A stretch of DNA of 64,000 nt from Luscinia megarhynchos (GCA_034336665.1 CM067592.1:48625783-48689782); one strand, 5' to 3'; positions 24,116-37,499 are shown, numbered from the stretch's first letter. Notes: generated by a model not told the origin, from the letters alone. Translations and numbers: made by a program.

Positions 24116-24121
24116 GTAAGT
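24116..24121 (+). other. PALM2: splice donor of PALM2 exon 1
   Basis: GTAAGT directly follows the Ala codon GCA. This is a full match to the intron side of the U1 consensus, and it ends the resemblance to paralemmin-2 at exactly the right codon. Confidence 0.88.
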
Positions 24122-27100
24122 CAGTTTCCTTTTACTTGCTCTTTTGTCCTTAGCGGTGGGTTATTGGAGGGAAGGGGGGATTCCAGCACAGTGGCTGGGA
24201 AGCGCCCAGAGAGCCTGGCTTGTGCAAAGTTGTGTGTGGAATACCCTGTTCGGGAAATGAGTGGTTAAAGTCTGCGGGATTTGGCGGAGAAAGAGGGCTC
24301 TGAGGAAGAGCGTTGAGCTGACACGTGCAGAAAGAAAAATGTGAGTGCACAGTGGCATGCTTAAAAGATTGATGATAGAGAAGAAAAGAAGGAATAAATG
24401 GGGAGGAGATTGCAGGAGAAAATCAGTACTCTGCTGAATATGTATTTTTTCACAGTTGGAGGTTTTGCTTAGCTGATGAAGAAGTCAAGCAAGGATGCTG
24501 CAGGATGGCTTTTAGTGAGAAAATAATTTTGATATTGCTAAATTTAAGACAATCGAACACAGACACTACATTTTAAAAATTGTGTAATTGTTTGATTGAC
24601 TAGTTAAACTGTCCTCTCAGCTCCATAGCCGAGCACATGATTTCAGAAAAATTTCCTGCTGAGCTGTATTATGCCATGGGTAAAATCTAGGCAGATTGAG
24701 CCCCATTTTAGTTATAACTTTTGTTTTCATATCTAGTAGAATATTTGGATTGAACCATGAGTTTAGTTGGTGCAGACCTCAGAGGAACGTGGGTAGTGAC
24801 ACCCGGTGAGGAAGGGGCTTGGGTGTTTAGGATCCACAGACATCCCGGCATACAGAAACTGCCAGCTCATCTTCTAGCATGTCACAGGCACCGTGTCAAA
24901 AGGCCTGTGTTTCCGTGGGCACTGCCAGTCAGACAGCCCCATACAGCCTGCCCTTGTTCAAGTGACACCCAGCTCTTCTTCCCCACGGCTGAGATGTTGA
25001 TGCAGCTGTGCCAGTCCCAGATGGATGGCACGGTCCGTGCCGGGGACCACACACCTGGAGGTCGGAAGAGAAACACAAGACGGCAGAGCCCACATGGATT
25101 CAAGTTCTCTTCCCCAGTTCCCCCAGTGATCAACAGATGCTACATTTTCCTGTAGCTGGCACAGGTTACAGATTTCTTTTGTAATGTAGCAGGAATGGCC
25201 GCTGCTGCTGCTTCTGCTGCTCCTGTTTTTTCAAGATATTTTTCAGAAGTCCACTACTCTGCTGATAGAGCCATGGATATTTAAAACAACCAGATTTAAA
25301 AGAAATAGATTAGGGATTTTCTCTCTAAATATTAACTGTACAACAGTAAATGGTATTACTTGATATGGGGAGGAGGGAAGCTATAACCATTTAATTTTTA
25401 GGTAGTTGAAAGCAGATGCACATTTTTTAGCTGGTTCTCAGTTTTCTATTATCATAGGCATTGCCATACCTCAAGTGGAAACACCAGGAATGTTCCCCCA
25501 GAGGCAAACCTCACCACTGCTGGTGATTTGGGACTCCTTTATGGCAGAACTGTACTGCAGAGCTGCTTTGTGCTGTGCTGCAGTGCATAGCTCTGAAACG
25601 CTTCTGTATCCACATTAAAAAAAAAGGTTTACATTTTTGTAGTTTCTTTTAATTGCTATGTAACAGAACACCAAACAACAATCATTTCCACATGATGTCC
25701 TGAAACCTTTCACCAAAGGGGATCAAATGCTCTGGTTCTTAGTGCCCTGCATCTCACACCAATGAAGCCATTATGGATTTAATATTATCACCTTGTGTAG
25801 TGCAGCTTTTACAGTAGGTAAAATAGGCTGACATAATAGAAGGCCTTGAGAGTCTGGACCTTACCCTTTTATACATATTTCCTTGTTGGTTTCTATTTCT
25901 GGTAATTCATAAAATACAGTAAGCAATGCATGAAGTTAATTAGATTGAAAGCATTTTACTTCAGCATAAAAAGTATTCAGCCTTATTTTAAGCATTAGTG
26001 TGGGTCCATGTACCAACTTGTTTGCTTAGCACTCTGCAGAGCAACAGGTTTTTCATATAAGCTTGTAAGCTGACTTTTCTCCTATGCTTGGGCTGCTGCA
26101 AATGTTTGTCAGAATGCACAGAAGTTAATTTCTAGAGTAAGCTTTGCTTCATCAGAATGAGTGACATGACCCAAGTTAGGCATTTCCTCCTGCCACTGGG
26201 TGGCTAAAATAAAGTAAATTCTAAAATGCTGTATGGCCTTTCTCAGAAGAAGAAAGAAATGGCATTTCATTTCGGCTTGGTGTTTCATCTGTTTAAACAT
26301 GCTGCAGTATCTCTCAGATGAGCAGAAGCTTACTCCACCATCCTGCAATCACACTGGTTGAATGCTAGACTTACAGAAAGAAATCTCACCACTGGGTTCT
26401 CTACTCACTGTTCTCTGTCCTTTTGCTTCTATAATCACCTTGGTTAATGAGTTTGCTGGAAAATTTGCAGAGTAAATTTTAAGTGTGCATCACTGAATCT
26501 GTAAAGATAACAAATCCAAAAACAGAAATATGAGCTTTAACACCAGAAAGCTGACTTGTTTCAAAGCATTTAATTTTATACTTTGTTATCTTGACTTATC
26601 ACAGTTCTAATATATGCTTCTCTGGCACAGAGGCAAGTGTCATAGGAAGAGAAAAAATGGAGTCTACTGTTAGGGCATTATTCTAAACCTCAGTGAACAT
26701 GAGCTAGCCACTTGTTTTGTCCGCAGAAAATACGTAGCCTGTCTGCCCTTGTCTTAGAGAGGTGTTAGGGATGCATGCAAGATTGAGCTGTACTTGGATG
26801 CCATGGTTTATCACGGCAAGAAATATCTGAACAGGTCTTTAAAACAGAATTTGGGATTCTAAAACCAGAGAAGCTTCAAATGTGTGGTTTAATGTCATTG
26901 AAATGCTTAAGCTGTGATTTTCAGATCTTTCTGAAGTCTCTAAAATTCACACACTAACTATAGCAAGACTCAGAGCACTGTGCAAATATGGTTTGAGAAG
27001 GAGGAAGATGTGAGACAGCTACTAAAAACTGGAACCCAGTTCCCTCTGCTTGGGAGGAAAACATAAACTCTGTGTCCTGGAGAGATTGTAGTGATTGGTT

Positions 27101-30100
27101 TTCTGATCCGTACTTGAGCAGAGGTCACATCACGTCTTCCAGCTTGCATGTTGTGTGTGCTACAGACGTGGTAAATACAGATACTGATAAATTTTTCTGC
27201 CATGACACACTGCTCTTAACATCTGCCTGAGCATGAATCACCACAGCATCCATTGGCTGCCCTACCAGCAATGGAGCTAAGCCGTGCCCACTCTTAATGC
27301 TGTAGGAAAATGCCTTCAGCAGGCACACAAGAGGTTAAAAGAGGAGATCTGAAGCCATCTTCTCTCTCAGCTTGTTCCTGTACAGAGCACTTCAGTATTT
27401 GCACATGCTTGTTTCCTGAAGGGGATTGGTGGGTAAAATTTTGGGTGAAAAAGGAAGCATTTTTATGGCTTTAAAAAATATGTTGGCTGCAAGTTGCCTA
27501 GAAGTTGAGAATTTAAATAGTCTCAGACTCAGTGGCCTGGGGATAGGTGAGCTGACTTATTTATCTTATTTTGGATAAATAACGTGTGTAGCCCCAAAAT
27601 TTTTTATAGGGATCCTCCTCTATGACCATAGAGAATCACAGAAGATAGCAATCTGAAGATAGACAAGCATTTACAAAACTCAAGTATTTTTTGTCCCTTA
27701 TCCAGCAATCAACAAAGCTGGGAAGTGGGGTGCTGAGTATCAATTGATGCATCTGGGATACAAATGCACATATGATGCAGTGAACATGTGTTATCCATAC
27801 ATCAGGTGAATCAAATGCAATCATTGAGGGGCAGCACTGAGAAGAAATTGTCAACGAAGGCAACAACCCTTGCAGGAGTTGGAGAACGTTTCCAGGTTCA
27901 AGAGCTGTCCAGCCTACATATTCAAGTGGGGAGCTACTATACTGGTTCCTTAGCAGATAAAAACAACAGCAATGGTCCTTTACTTACAACTGCCCAACTC
28001 AGAGAACCCGTAACTCAATTAAACTATTGCTGACATTCAATTAGCCTCACCAAACATACCTCCTGTCAAGCAAGACCATTCTTGCTCTTTCTGTGAGATG
28101 ATGAATTTATTGAGCTGAATCTAACATTACGTAGATGTCATCACGGGGTTGACACTATGATAGGATGATTGTGTTTTAAATAGTCCCCTCCTGTATCAGT
28201 GTGGTCTGCCTTACATGGATTAAGGAGTGGCTTTCTGACAGGTCTTAAAAATTTGCCATTTGTGAGGGAGACTGTTTTTCCTTGAGACCGAAGGCGGGGG
28301 AGAACTTACGGGAAGCAGCTTTTCAAGGTTTGAAGGCATTCCCTAGATGTAACTTGATGTAAATGCAAATTGCTGTTGTGCAGGTAACATAACGAGTGGT
28401 GGAGAAGTTGGATATACTACATAAAGACAGCAAGTTGGATTATTTGTAAACTGGATCTTCCATTTAAAGAAGTACTTCACACCTGTGTACAGCTGGCATT
28501 AAGAGAGGCCAGTATGGATTTGTGCATCCAGATTAAGGTAGTATGGGGCTAGCACTACAGAAGAGGGCTCAGCACTCCAAGCAGCACTGTGTTTGACAAG
28601 GAACAAGAGCTAGTGTGGGAGGAAATTCAACTGGAGCAAGGAGAGGGATCATTGTCCTGCAAAGGAGATTAGTTTCATACCAGTTAAACCTACACCAGGT
28701 GAGATTTTAGAGTCCTCCCAAGCGAGAGCTATGTGTGTTCATGTTTACATACAGCACTGTACTGATTTTTCAATAGGTGTTTGAGAATACTAATACAATT
28801 ATAAAAGTAGTAAAATCTTTTGGAAAGATAGTACCAGTATAGCTTCAGTATCACAGTTGCTGGTAAGCTAAGAGTTCTGTATTTCTGGGTAGGACATTCA
28901 ACAACTGAAGTGAGCATCATGTGGTGTCCACAGCTTTCAGAAAATTTACTAAGAAAAGAGAGTATTCCTTCTGCCTCTTCCCACCCTCCCCCCACAATAG
29001 CTGTTATTCCACAAAATGAAAACCCTTGACTAGTACATCATATCCAGGATAATTTTATTATCATTTTACTATAACACTGCTCCACAATTTTTGTGAGTCC
29101 TTTCAGAGATCTTTGTCATGAAAATTAAAATGTGAGAAATTAGCATTAAGAATCTCCTAGAAAGATGTGGCAAATTGACTTAATCAAAGTTTGCTATTGC
29201 TGTGATAGCTTAATACACTAGTTTCCAATGCCTTCATTTATGAAGTAATGCTTTTGTTCTTTAAGTCAAGCATGGGATCAAATCCATGTTAATCTAGCTG
29301 TCTTCAGACCTAAAGATTGCAGAAAAAATGAAAATGAAGCAAGATATGGAAAAAACAAGCCAGCAGTGACTTTTCTGCTTGGAAAATAGGTGAGTGAGAA
29401 GAATCTGCAGAAGGAATGAGTATCTTGGAGAGAGAGGATAAGTAACTACTACTTACATGTTTTGGCACAAGGATTAGTGGGTATCTAAGGAAGGTAACAG
29501 TTACGGTCAAAACAAACACAAAAAAGTGTTCTCCCTGTAGTGAGTTGTTAAGCTGTTGAGCCCCATTCTCCAGGACGTGGTGGATGCTGAAGAGTGCACT
29601 TGGGCTTGAGAACAAACCAGGCACACTCACAGAAGTAGAATCCATAACAACTTTCTCATTAGAAGCAATTTTTGAGTTGCAGATTATTGAAGGCTGGCAG
29701 AGAAGTTTTTCATCTGGTTGCCACGCTCCTAGCTCTGCTTCAATCACTGTGAGGCACAGGCTAGACGTCCTGATGAAGTGCAGCCATCCTGTGTACTCAA
29801 GTCAAATTCCTGGAGTAGCCAAATCTGGAAGTTTTGGCACTAAACCATTGCAATAGTTATTTGAATTCAAACTTATTTGAATATTGCATAGTTTAATCCA
29901 ATTTTCCCATACCCATTTCTCCCTCATTATCTTATTTGCTCTTATCATATTTATCATAGTTTTCTTATCATATTTATGGCTCTGATTAATTAGAAACACT
30001 CCTCTGTCATCTCATTCTTCAGTGGTCCCAACATCCAATTACCTGAAACAAAAAAATCATTCTGTAGCTGTAGCTCTCCTTTTACATTCTGTGCCAAAAG

Positions 30101-33100
30101 ACTTGAGAGCTAGTGAGACCTTATCATAATTCCAGAGCACTCTGGTGAGGAAAGCCTGGCAGAATTGAGTCTTCATCCTGCTGTAAATATTTCCAGGGAT
30201 GGATTCAGCAGGAGTAAACTAGGAGTTAGCAAAAACTAAATCTAAATTAGATTTGTAGTGTGAGCGTGAGACGAATCTGCAAGACTCCTGTGAACCTCAG
30301 TGCAAATCAGCCACAGGAGGGAAATTATTTTTGCATTGCTGTAAAGGATGAAGAGAGGTTTCCCTGCACACAGATCTGCAGCTCTACCCTGGACTGCAGC
30401 AATACCATGAGTCAGCTTCATGGCAGACCTTACACAGAGAAATACACACAAGCAAGAGTTGTATCTCGGCTTTACTTCTGGAGCATATAAAGCACTGAGA
30501 GGTCATGCACCCTGTACAAAATGTTACAGCCTTTGCCCATACTAAGCTAAAAGTCATAAAAATGCCTAAAATATCTGAAAACTAAAATTACCTTCTCAAG
30601 TTTTATCTGTATTTTTGCTCTAGGAATGTTTAGATAATGACAAGAGAAGCAGAAATAGGAAGAAAAAATACTTCTGTCAAAGTATTTGTGAAAACTAGGT
30701 AAAAAATTAGAGAAACAGAAATCAATTTGCTCTCGAGAAATTTCTAGACAGCTTCCAGACTAACTCAAACTCAAGTGTTTAAATTTAGAATTGTTTCCAC
30801 AGCACATTCCTAGCCCTTAACACATCACCAACATTTCTTGAGCACAGGCAAGAAGGTTGAGATACTGCATTTTACTTTGTGCCTTTCAAATTATATTTTG
30901 AAAAAGAAGTTGAAAATGGGTGAAAAGGTTTTGTGATTGTTGTTGTTGTTTGGAAGTCTCTGGTTAAATAAAAAAGTTGTGAAAGATCTACATTTTTGGA
31001 AGCTATTGAACAGCTCTAGCCTAGAGTGTAACTTTAAGGACAGATTTCCCCATTAGTGGGGTAGCTGCTCACCTGAGGTCAGACTGTGGAATTTACATGC
31101 CATGCTTGAAGTAATGGATAGCTGGGTAGCCAGGCTGAAGGTGGGATAGGCCTGAGAGGGGTTCCACTGTGATACTCAACCTTTCCTTGAGCAGATCTTT
31201 TCAGGAATCACTCCTTATATCTAACTCCTCACCTGCTTTACAAATACTGTTTTATTCTTGCGCAGAATGAAGTGCATCTGTCTTGCAAAGCACAGCAAGA
31301 TGGCTCATCTGCCAAGTGTATTTGGTAAAGTATTGGACTATGCACCTCTACTAAGTTATTAATTTACTCTCAAATGCCACAGGAGCATGTGCTGAGCTTC
31401 TGTGTACTGAGGCCCTGGTTGGACTGAGGATGCCTATCAAAAGCAGAGCTAGGAATGAAAGGGATGCCACACCTGCCTCTGGCCCTAGTTTCCTAGAGTA
31501 GAAAAGCATTTTCTGTAAGCCATGTGGCTGCAAGGGTTAACATCACCCAACAAGTTGGGTGGCAGTGAAATGGGTATGGTCTTTTGGCCATGGCACACCA
31601 GACCTGTGTAGTTCTTGATACACAGATGCTTTTTGTTACATAGCTGACTTCCAGTGAGGTTAGATGCTGGAGGCATGTAAAGCTTTCTTCTTTTTCGCCA
31701 GTAAAAACAAATACTCTCTGTGCACAAACAAAGGCCAGCAACCAATGCAGTTTGGAGAGCTCTTTTTGGAAGGAGATGGACCTGCTCTCATCTATGAGTT
31801 GCTGCTCCTTCCAGACAGCACACAGCTCAGGTTGTTGATTTAGGCAGTGCTCAGACGGTTTTAATTTGAGCTGCTGGCATAATTTGTCAGGATCCACAGA
31901 CAACAGAGGGTGGGGCTCAGCCCCTCTGCAGTTCCTAATAATAACAGTCACTGGCAATCAGCTGGAGACTGGGACAGCAGAGAGCTATTCAGATATTTCC
32001 AAAAAATTACAGATCTGCAAAGAAAGCCCTCATTTTATCAGCAGAGGACTAAATAAAAGGTGCTTTCCAGTTTTTTGGGGCTATGTCATTGTCAGCTCCT
32101 CTGCTTCAGCCATGTTCCTTTTCCACGCAGAGCTGCAAGCAGTGCTGCAGTAGAGGGAAGTAACCTGTGCAAGTAATGGAGACCCTTTTAAGAGGAGAAT
32201 ACTGCAGGCAGAAATTAGAAGCCGGGTTAGCGTGTAATTTATTGCTGGAGGAGAGAGCAGCGAGCAGCCCATGGCGTGGCTGCAGTCACCCAGCTGCAGT
32301 CTCGACACAGCACAGCAGCAGCAGGAGCAGGAGCAGTGCAGGGCTGAGACGGCTCGGAGTGGGCCTGGCCATTAATTAACCAGATGAGTGCCACTGCGGA
32401 ACGACTGGCCTTTCCCAGAGGGAGAGAGGATATGAGCACGAACACAACCCCTCCTTGTTAACCTCTCCTGGAGCAGCTCTGCTCTCCACCACGTGCCAGG
32501 CTCTTGGTAAAGCTCCTGCTGACAACAATGGGTTTTTTAAGGATCCCTAGTCATCCAACTGTTTCCCATTTGGAGCAAAAAGCAAGCATTTGGCATCCAA
32601 GGTGTCACTAAATTTACGATAACTGCAGCACAGGGGACTGGATTGTCTCATGTGCTGGCATTAGTACAAAACTGCTATTTTTAAAGTGTTGGCCAGTTCT
32701 GGCAGCTCTGTGCAGATAGTATTGGAGAGTTAATCCCTTATCTCTTTTGAATCCTTAACTACATTGACATAGAAAGTAAGGCTCAGTTGCTAGTCATGTA
32801 TTTGTTCTTAATAAATATAGGCATAAGCAAGAACTTGCTGCACGTCAGAGAAATAGGCTCCAGCAGAAGTCTGATTCAGCATTGAAAGCTGCATCTTGAA
32901 GACTGCTCCTTGTTGTAGGGATACCTGCTGTATTAGGAATGTGCATAAATTCATCCCAGCATCACCAAGATCTTAGCAAATTATTCTGGTTTAGGAAGTA
33001 ACTTCAGACAGGAAAAAAAAAAATCTAGTGTTTTCTGGTTTTGTTTTTGTTTCAACTAAATTAAGAATGGCCTAAATGTAACACTTTAAAGAACTGTGTC

Positions 33101-35300
33101 CCTGAATCAGTACAACACTGGGAAGCATCAGTTCTTTGTGCTAAATTTACAGTTGTTATTGCTGAAGTTTCAAAATGTACACAATTTAGACTAAAATACA
33201 ATAAAATACAATATAGACTATACAGGATGTCTAAAACTCCTGTGTGAAATAGAGACCTGTTCACACTTTTCATGCTTTAGGTTTAGATTATCAGATTGCC
33301 AACTTCCTGGTTTCTTCAAGGCAAAATAATAGAATTGAAGTGGTTTATGAGAATTCTTTTCCTTATCATGTGCAACACTGCTTATGATGCTGATCCAAGA
33401 TTTTGGTAAGACTAATGTGTCACAGACCTTGTCGTCTGTGAATTTGTCAGTTATTGTTATGTAAGTGGAATGGCGTTTTGGCCACACCTGTCCTGGGTCT
33501 TAGTCTCCAAGAAATCCGTGGGCACAATGGAAAAGAGTCCAGGAGAATCAAGAATGATCAGAGTAGAAGAAAATTTCTGCTGAGGCAAGACAGAACTGTC
33601 TGGCCTGGTGAAGAAAACACTAATGTTTAGCTGATCTTGTGTAAGAGTAGAAAAACCTTCTGTGTTCCTTCTAGGATGGATCACCAGTCTTTTTGTTCTC
33701 AGATGGTTCTCAGTCAACCAGTGATAACTAGTTTGCATATAAAGGGTTCTTCTGCAGCCAGTCAGTTCTTTTCAATGCCAAGCACAACCCTTCCCTAAGA
33801 TTTAGCAGCAGACGTACAGATGCTTGCAAACCCAGAAGAGCAATTTAACCCAACTGGAGTGGCAGAAATCTGATGCTGGGTTGGTTTACTTTGCATTTTG
33901 AATAGGCTAAGTGCATGAGTAATCAGGCACTGGAATTCAGATATGTTGGGTAACCTGATCATGCTTGAGAACATAAAACTACCTTTCTTCCTGTAGGAGA
34001 ACCACCAGTTCCTATTCTCTTCTGCAGCAGGACACTACTCTGCTTCCAATCAAGTTTATAGGAATTTTGCTGCTAGTTTCAGTGGTGAGCAGGAAGAGAT
34101 CCATAGTACCCCCATATATATTCACACTGTTTCTAACTCTATCATCACAAAAAATGCCAGATCTGTGCCAAATCAGACATGTAAATCAGACTTTCCAGGA
34201 GAAAGCATTAAGATGAGGATGAATACAGAAAGCGAGATTCACTGTTTGTCTAACCTTGAGAGTTGCATGCTTTGCCATTTCTCAAATGCTTGTATCAGCA
34301 GTAGAGAGGCACAGTTAGAAATTACCTAAATACACCTATCCAAAGTTTAGTTTTTATGTTAAAAAAATAAATAAATAAAAAAGTACTGGATTTTAAACTC
34401 CATGTGTTCTTGTTCACCCAAAAGGAGAAAGCCAGTTTTGACAGCTTGGTTCCCATAACACCTACCTACTGCTCTTGACTTCTTTCCTTTTATGTTACCG
34501 AGAGTTACAGATATACCTTTGCTGGAATAAGCTTCCCATGCTTTAACTGTGCTTTGCAAGGAGCTGCTTTTTCAATACAGTCTTTTTCAACAGTTTTTTT
34601 CTCTTGGTAGAAATGTTACAAATGGGAGCAGGGGACAGGAGGATTTGGAATAATAAAAAAAAAGATAGCAATGATGGTACCATCTCTTTTTTCTGTTCAG
34701 GCAGGGGGTAGAGAAGAAATTTTAAAAGAAGATATATTTTCAGTTTTAGTGAAACCATGTTTGTGGTTTCTTTGTTAATCCTGGAACGTGTGAAACTGTG
34801 AAGGCTCAGCAAGCTGAAATTTCCTCACACCTCTAGCCTAAAATCAAAGGGGGAGAGAACCCTACCTTTCAGCTTTTGCAAACAGAATTAAAGCATCAAT
34901 CCTGCAATTGAATTTAATTGTTCTTCCTTTTATCCAACCCAAACTGGCTTTGTGTTGCCATTACAAAACAATGCAAAACTCTGCACTGAAACTTTGGAGC
35001 CAGTCCTTAGGACCTGTTCGGGCTCTTGAAAACCAATAGTGCATAATCCGTAAGGCAAATAAATTGTCAAAGGTCTCCAGAAATCTCAGCTTCAGGCAGA
35101 TTTCCTTCCGGGTGCATCTTGACCTATATGGGCAGAAAGCCTTTCAGCATGCATTAAGGTAAAGACATTAAGGTAAAGGTTCTCAGATTATAACATCCTT
35201 GCAGATTTGTCTGTCTCTGTTCATATAGCTCACATCATATTTAAGAAACTGATCAGAGAGAGCCTTCACTGCTGATGTGCTGTTAATATTGCACTCTGTT
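24122..35300 (+). other. PALM2: PALM2 intron 1, first segment
   Basis: No sequence encoding the next paralemmin residues (EKRKRQ...) appears, so this is read as intron. No CR1 or LTR is recognised in these 11 kb, which is the longest transposon-poor stretch of the window. A (AAAT)n run sits near 34364-34380, outside coding potential. A GC-rich patch at about 32240-32400 holds clustered CAG/GAG units next to an ATTAATTAAC word (32371-32380) and could be regulatory. Open frames of up to 154 codons on the minus strand start with non-ATG codons and show no domain. Confidence 0.65.
34362..34382 (+). repeat. short (AAAT)n run
   Basis: A-rich run with three AAAT units, 'aaaaaaataaataaataaaa'. Minor. 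Confidence 0.8.
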
Positions 35301-35667
35301 TGTCTTGGTTTAAAAGACAGGCATCTGCTAAGGAAAGTAGGAGCCTTCCTTGGAATGGAAATGTAAACCCCTTCCCTCTGAATTATTATAACTTTGAAAT
35401 TAAGGGGCTGTCAGGCAAAGATATGAGGTAGGAATAACAGTTCTTTACTGGTGTGTATAATAAAGCACACAGACAAACAACAACCCAGCATTAACAGGAA
35501 CCGGAGCAGGAGCCCAGGGACCCTCCGGGGCCGCGGGCATTTCCCTGGGTGCAGTTCCCGTCACGGCCAGCAGGGGCGCTGGTGGCTCCGGGCGGGCAGG
35601 GCGGGTGCGATGATCCCCGCGCGGCTGCAGGGGGCGCTGCGGGGCGGGCTGGGAGCGGCGCTGATGG

Positions 35668-35926
35668 CGGCTGGGCCGGCCGGGAAGGGATGGGAGAGGC
35701 CTTGGCTCTGAAACCCCCGGGGCAGCTGATCCCAGTGCCCAGACAGGAAGGGATGGAGGAGAGGCTTTGGTGCTAAAAACCCCTGGGGCAGTGTTGATCC
35801 CAGTGCCCAGACGGGAAGGGACGGAAAAGGTTTGCTTTATAAACCCATGGGACAGTGCCAGTCCCAGTGCCCAGGCGGGAAGGGATGGAGGAGAGGCTGT
35901 GCCTCACAAACCCTGGAGCAGCCGAT
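35668..35926 (-). repeat. minisatellite of about 65 bp units inside LTR U3
   Basis: Four consecutive units of 63-68 bp start near 35668, 35731, 35799 and 35863. The last three open with the shared core CCCAGTGCCCAG, and all four carry GGGAAGGGA and a GGGGCAG- or GGAGCAG-like end. A partial fifth unit begins at 35927. Units differ by a few substitutions and small indels. The repeat is GC-rich and lies in the presumed U3 (enhancer) part of the LTR. Confidence 0.88.
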
Positions 35927-36365
35927 CCCGGAGCCCCTGCAGGACTCTGGGAGCAGCAGGCTGTGCCAGCAGGACGTCTCGACACCAGGGGTGCGGGGCT
36001 GCACTGAAAGCTCTGAGCAGCACCGAAGAAGTGGTGGGAATGGAGCAGTGGTGGTCCCGCTCCCAGCAGGGCAGGGAGAGGTGGGCTCAGGATTCTGGGG
36101 TTTTTCCCCTGAGGTACCCGAGCAGATGGTGAAAAGTCCCTTTTTTTAGGAGGTAGGTAGGGTGCAAAGGCTGCTCTTACGAGCAGAGCTCCACTCACGG
36201 TAGCAGAGAAGCAGCAGAAGACAGAGCCCCACAGTGGTGATGAATTCTCCCCAGAGCAACCACAGCCCGTCTCGCCTCCCAATGCTGAGAGCACAAGAGA
36301 TAGGGGCTGCACCCAAACCTGTTTGCCCAAATTTCACAATATCTCTGCTCTCCATGAAACCCCAG

Positions 36366-37323
36366 TGTCTTGGTTGATTTGGGTTTGCAAATTCTAATAT
36401 ACTCAATTTCTTTTAGAGATTGGATTTAGGAGCAAAGACAAGGCAGGCCAAAACCTTAAAAGGGTATATAGAACGAATTTACTAATAACTCAGAAAAAAA
36501 AAAAAAGAAAATTCAGAATAAGATTTCCAGATCATTCCCTCCTCCCCCTCCACCTCACTTTCTACATTTCTCAACAACAATATACAGAGAACACTTCAGT
36601 CAGTTTTCCACTTAAATAATCATTTCAGTTCACTCTGGAGAGAAAAGTTCCTTTTTTTGGTTTAGGCATAAGGGGTGTCTTCACATTCACAATTCGTGTC
36701 CACCTGGGGAAAAAACTGCAAATTGTGGGACTTCCTCCCATCTTCCTCCAGAGCTGTGTTATGGGTTTGCCCTACACATGGGGCTATTACTTTTTAAGGA
36801 CAAGCTGTTCAAAGAAAAAATTCTCTTCATCTCTTTTTCCCATTAAATGTCTTTATCCATATTTCCAGTCCCAAAACACAGAGCCACATTCCTCAAAAGA
36901 TCTATTTTCCTCAAGCACTTTAAACCCCCCCAAGTAGGTTCCCACAGTTTAAAGGAATTTTAGTGTAGTCCAGTCCCTTCATAGCCCAAAAAAAAGGTTT
37001 TTCAGCCACTTATCAGTGGCATCTCGGCGGCTCCCTCACTCCCTGCCCGGCCAGGCCCGAGGGGAGCGGGACAGGCCGGGCCGGGCCTGCGCCGGGCGCC
37101 ACTCGCCTTCCCAACGCAAGTGAAAGGAGACAGATTCACTTTACCAGTGTAATTTATGAAAGCGAAATAACTTTTTAGTCGGTTACCCGGGTTGTCAACC
37201 ACCAAGTCAGCCCTCTGATTGGTCCCTGCAGCTCTCAGAGGACGCTCTCACAGAGGAAACAGCCCCTCTGTGCTTTTGTGCTCTTCCTCTCAGGCGACCT
37301 CCCTCCAGTGCAAAACCAGCGCA
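36366..37323 (-). mobile_element. nested solo ERV LTR with 5-bp duplication CCCAG
   Basis: The plus strand starts TGTCTTGGTTGATTTGGG and ends AAAACCAGCGCA. Read on the minus strand it therefore runs TGCGCTGGTTTTGCA... to ...CAACCAAGACA, the TG...CA form with termini like the other LTRs of this window. CCCAG flanks it on both sides (36361-36365 and 37324-37328). It is 958 bp and holds an AT-rich R-U5 part, a long middle with short T-runs, and a CpG-rich block at about 37015-37100. A CCAAT motif complement lies at 37217-37222. No internal retroviral genes remain. It interrupts the older LTR around it. Confidence 0.75.
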
Positions 37324-37499
37324 CCCAGATAAAGAGAGCAGCCAGCTGCGCTCCTCCCCGAGCTGTGACAACTTCTTTTGTCTCTCTTAAGTATCCCATC
37401 ATTATTGTCTCCTAGCAACACGCATGGGGGAAAATTCCCTGAGAGAGAAAAAAAAAACAAAAGGAGAATTCCTAAAACCCAACACCATTTCAAGCTGTT

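Larger units (their letters stand above)
35301..37484 (-). mobile_element. ERV LTR, minus orientation, interrupted by a second LTR
   Basis: The plus strand begins TGTCTTGGTTTAAAAGACAG, the complement of an LTR end in ACCAAGACA. The next 150 bp match, in reverse, the R-U5 region of the LTR at 57629-58342, including the AGTAAA signal (complement at about 35439-35447). A CpG-rich U3 with a tandem repeat follows. A second LTR with its own duplication interrupts it at 36366-37323, after which this LTR resumes to about 37484, where the complement begins TGTTGGGTTTTAGG. Without the inner insertion it would be about 1.22 kb. No clean duplication was found: CTGTT precedes 35301 but recurs only at 37495-37499, ten bases past the presumed end, so the right boundary is uncertain. 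Confidence 0.7.

Noticed and set aside
29310..29747. 145-codon minus-strand frame in the intron
   Set aside because: Starts at GTG, has a low-information composition and no homology that I recognise.
31493..31957. 154-codon minus-strand frame in the intron
   Set aside because: Non-ATG start, no domain, and no acceptor/donor pair that frames it convincingly.
35451..36330. Several 75-185 codon frames in CpG-rich DNA
   Set aside because: They fall in the LTR minisatellite and U3 region. The repeated Pro/Gly-rich peptides mirror the DNA repeat.
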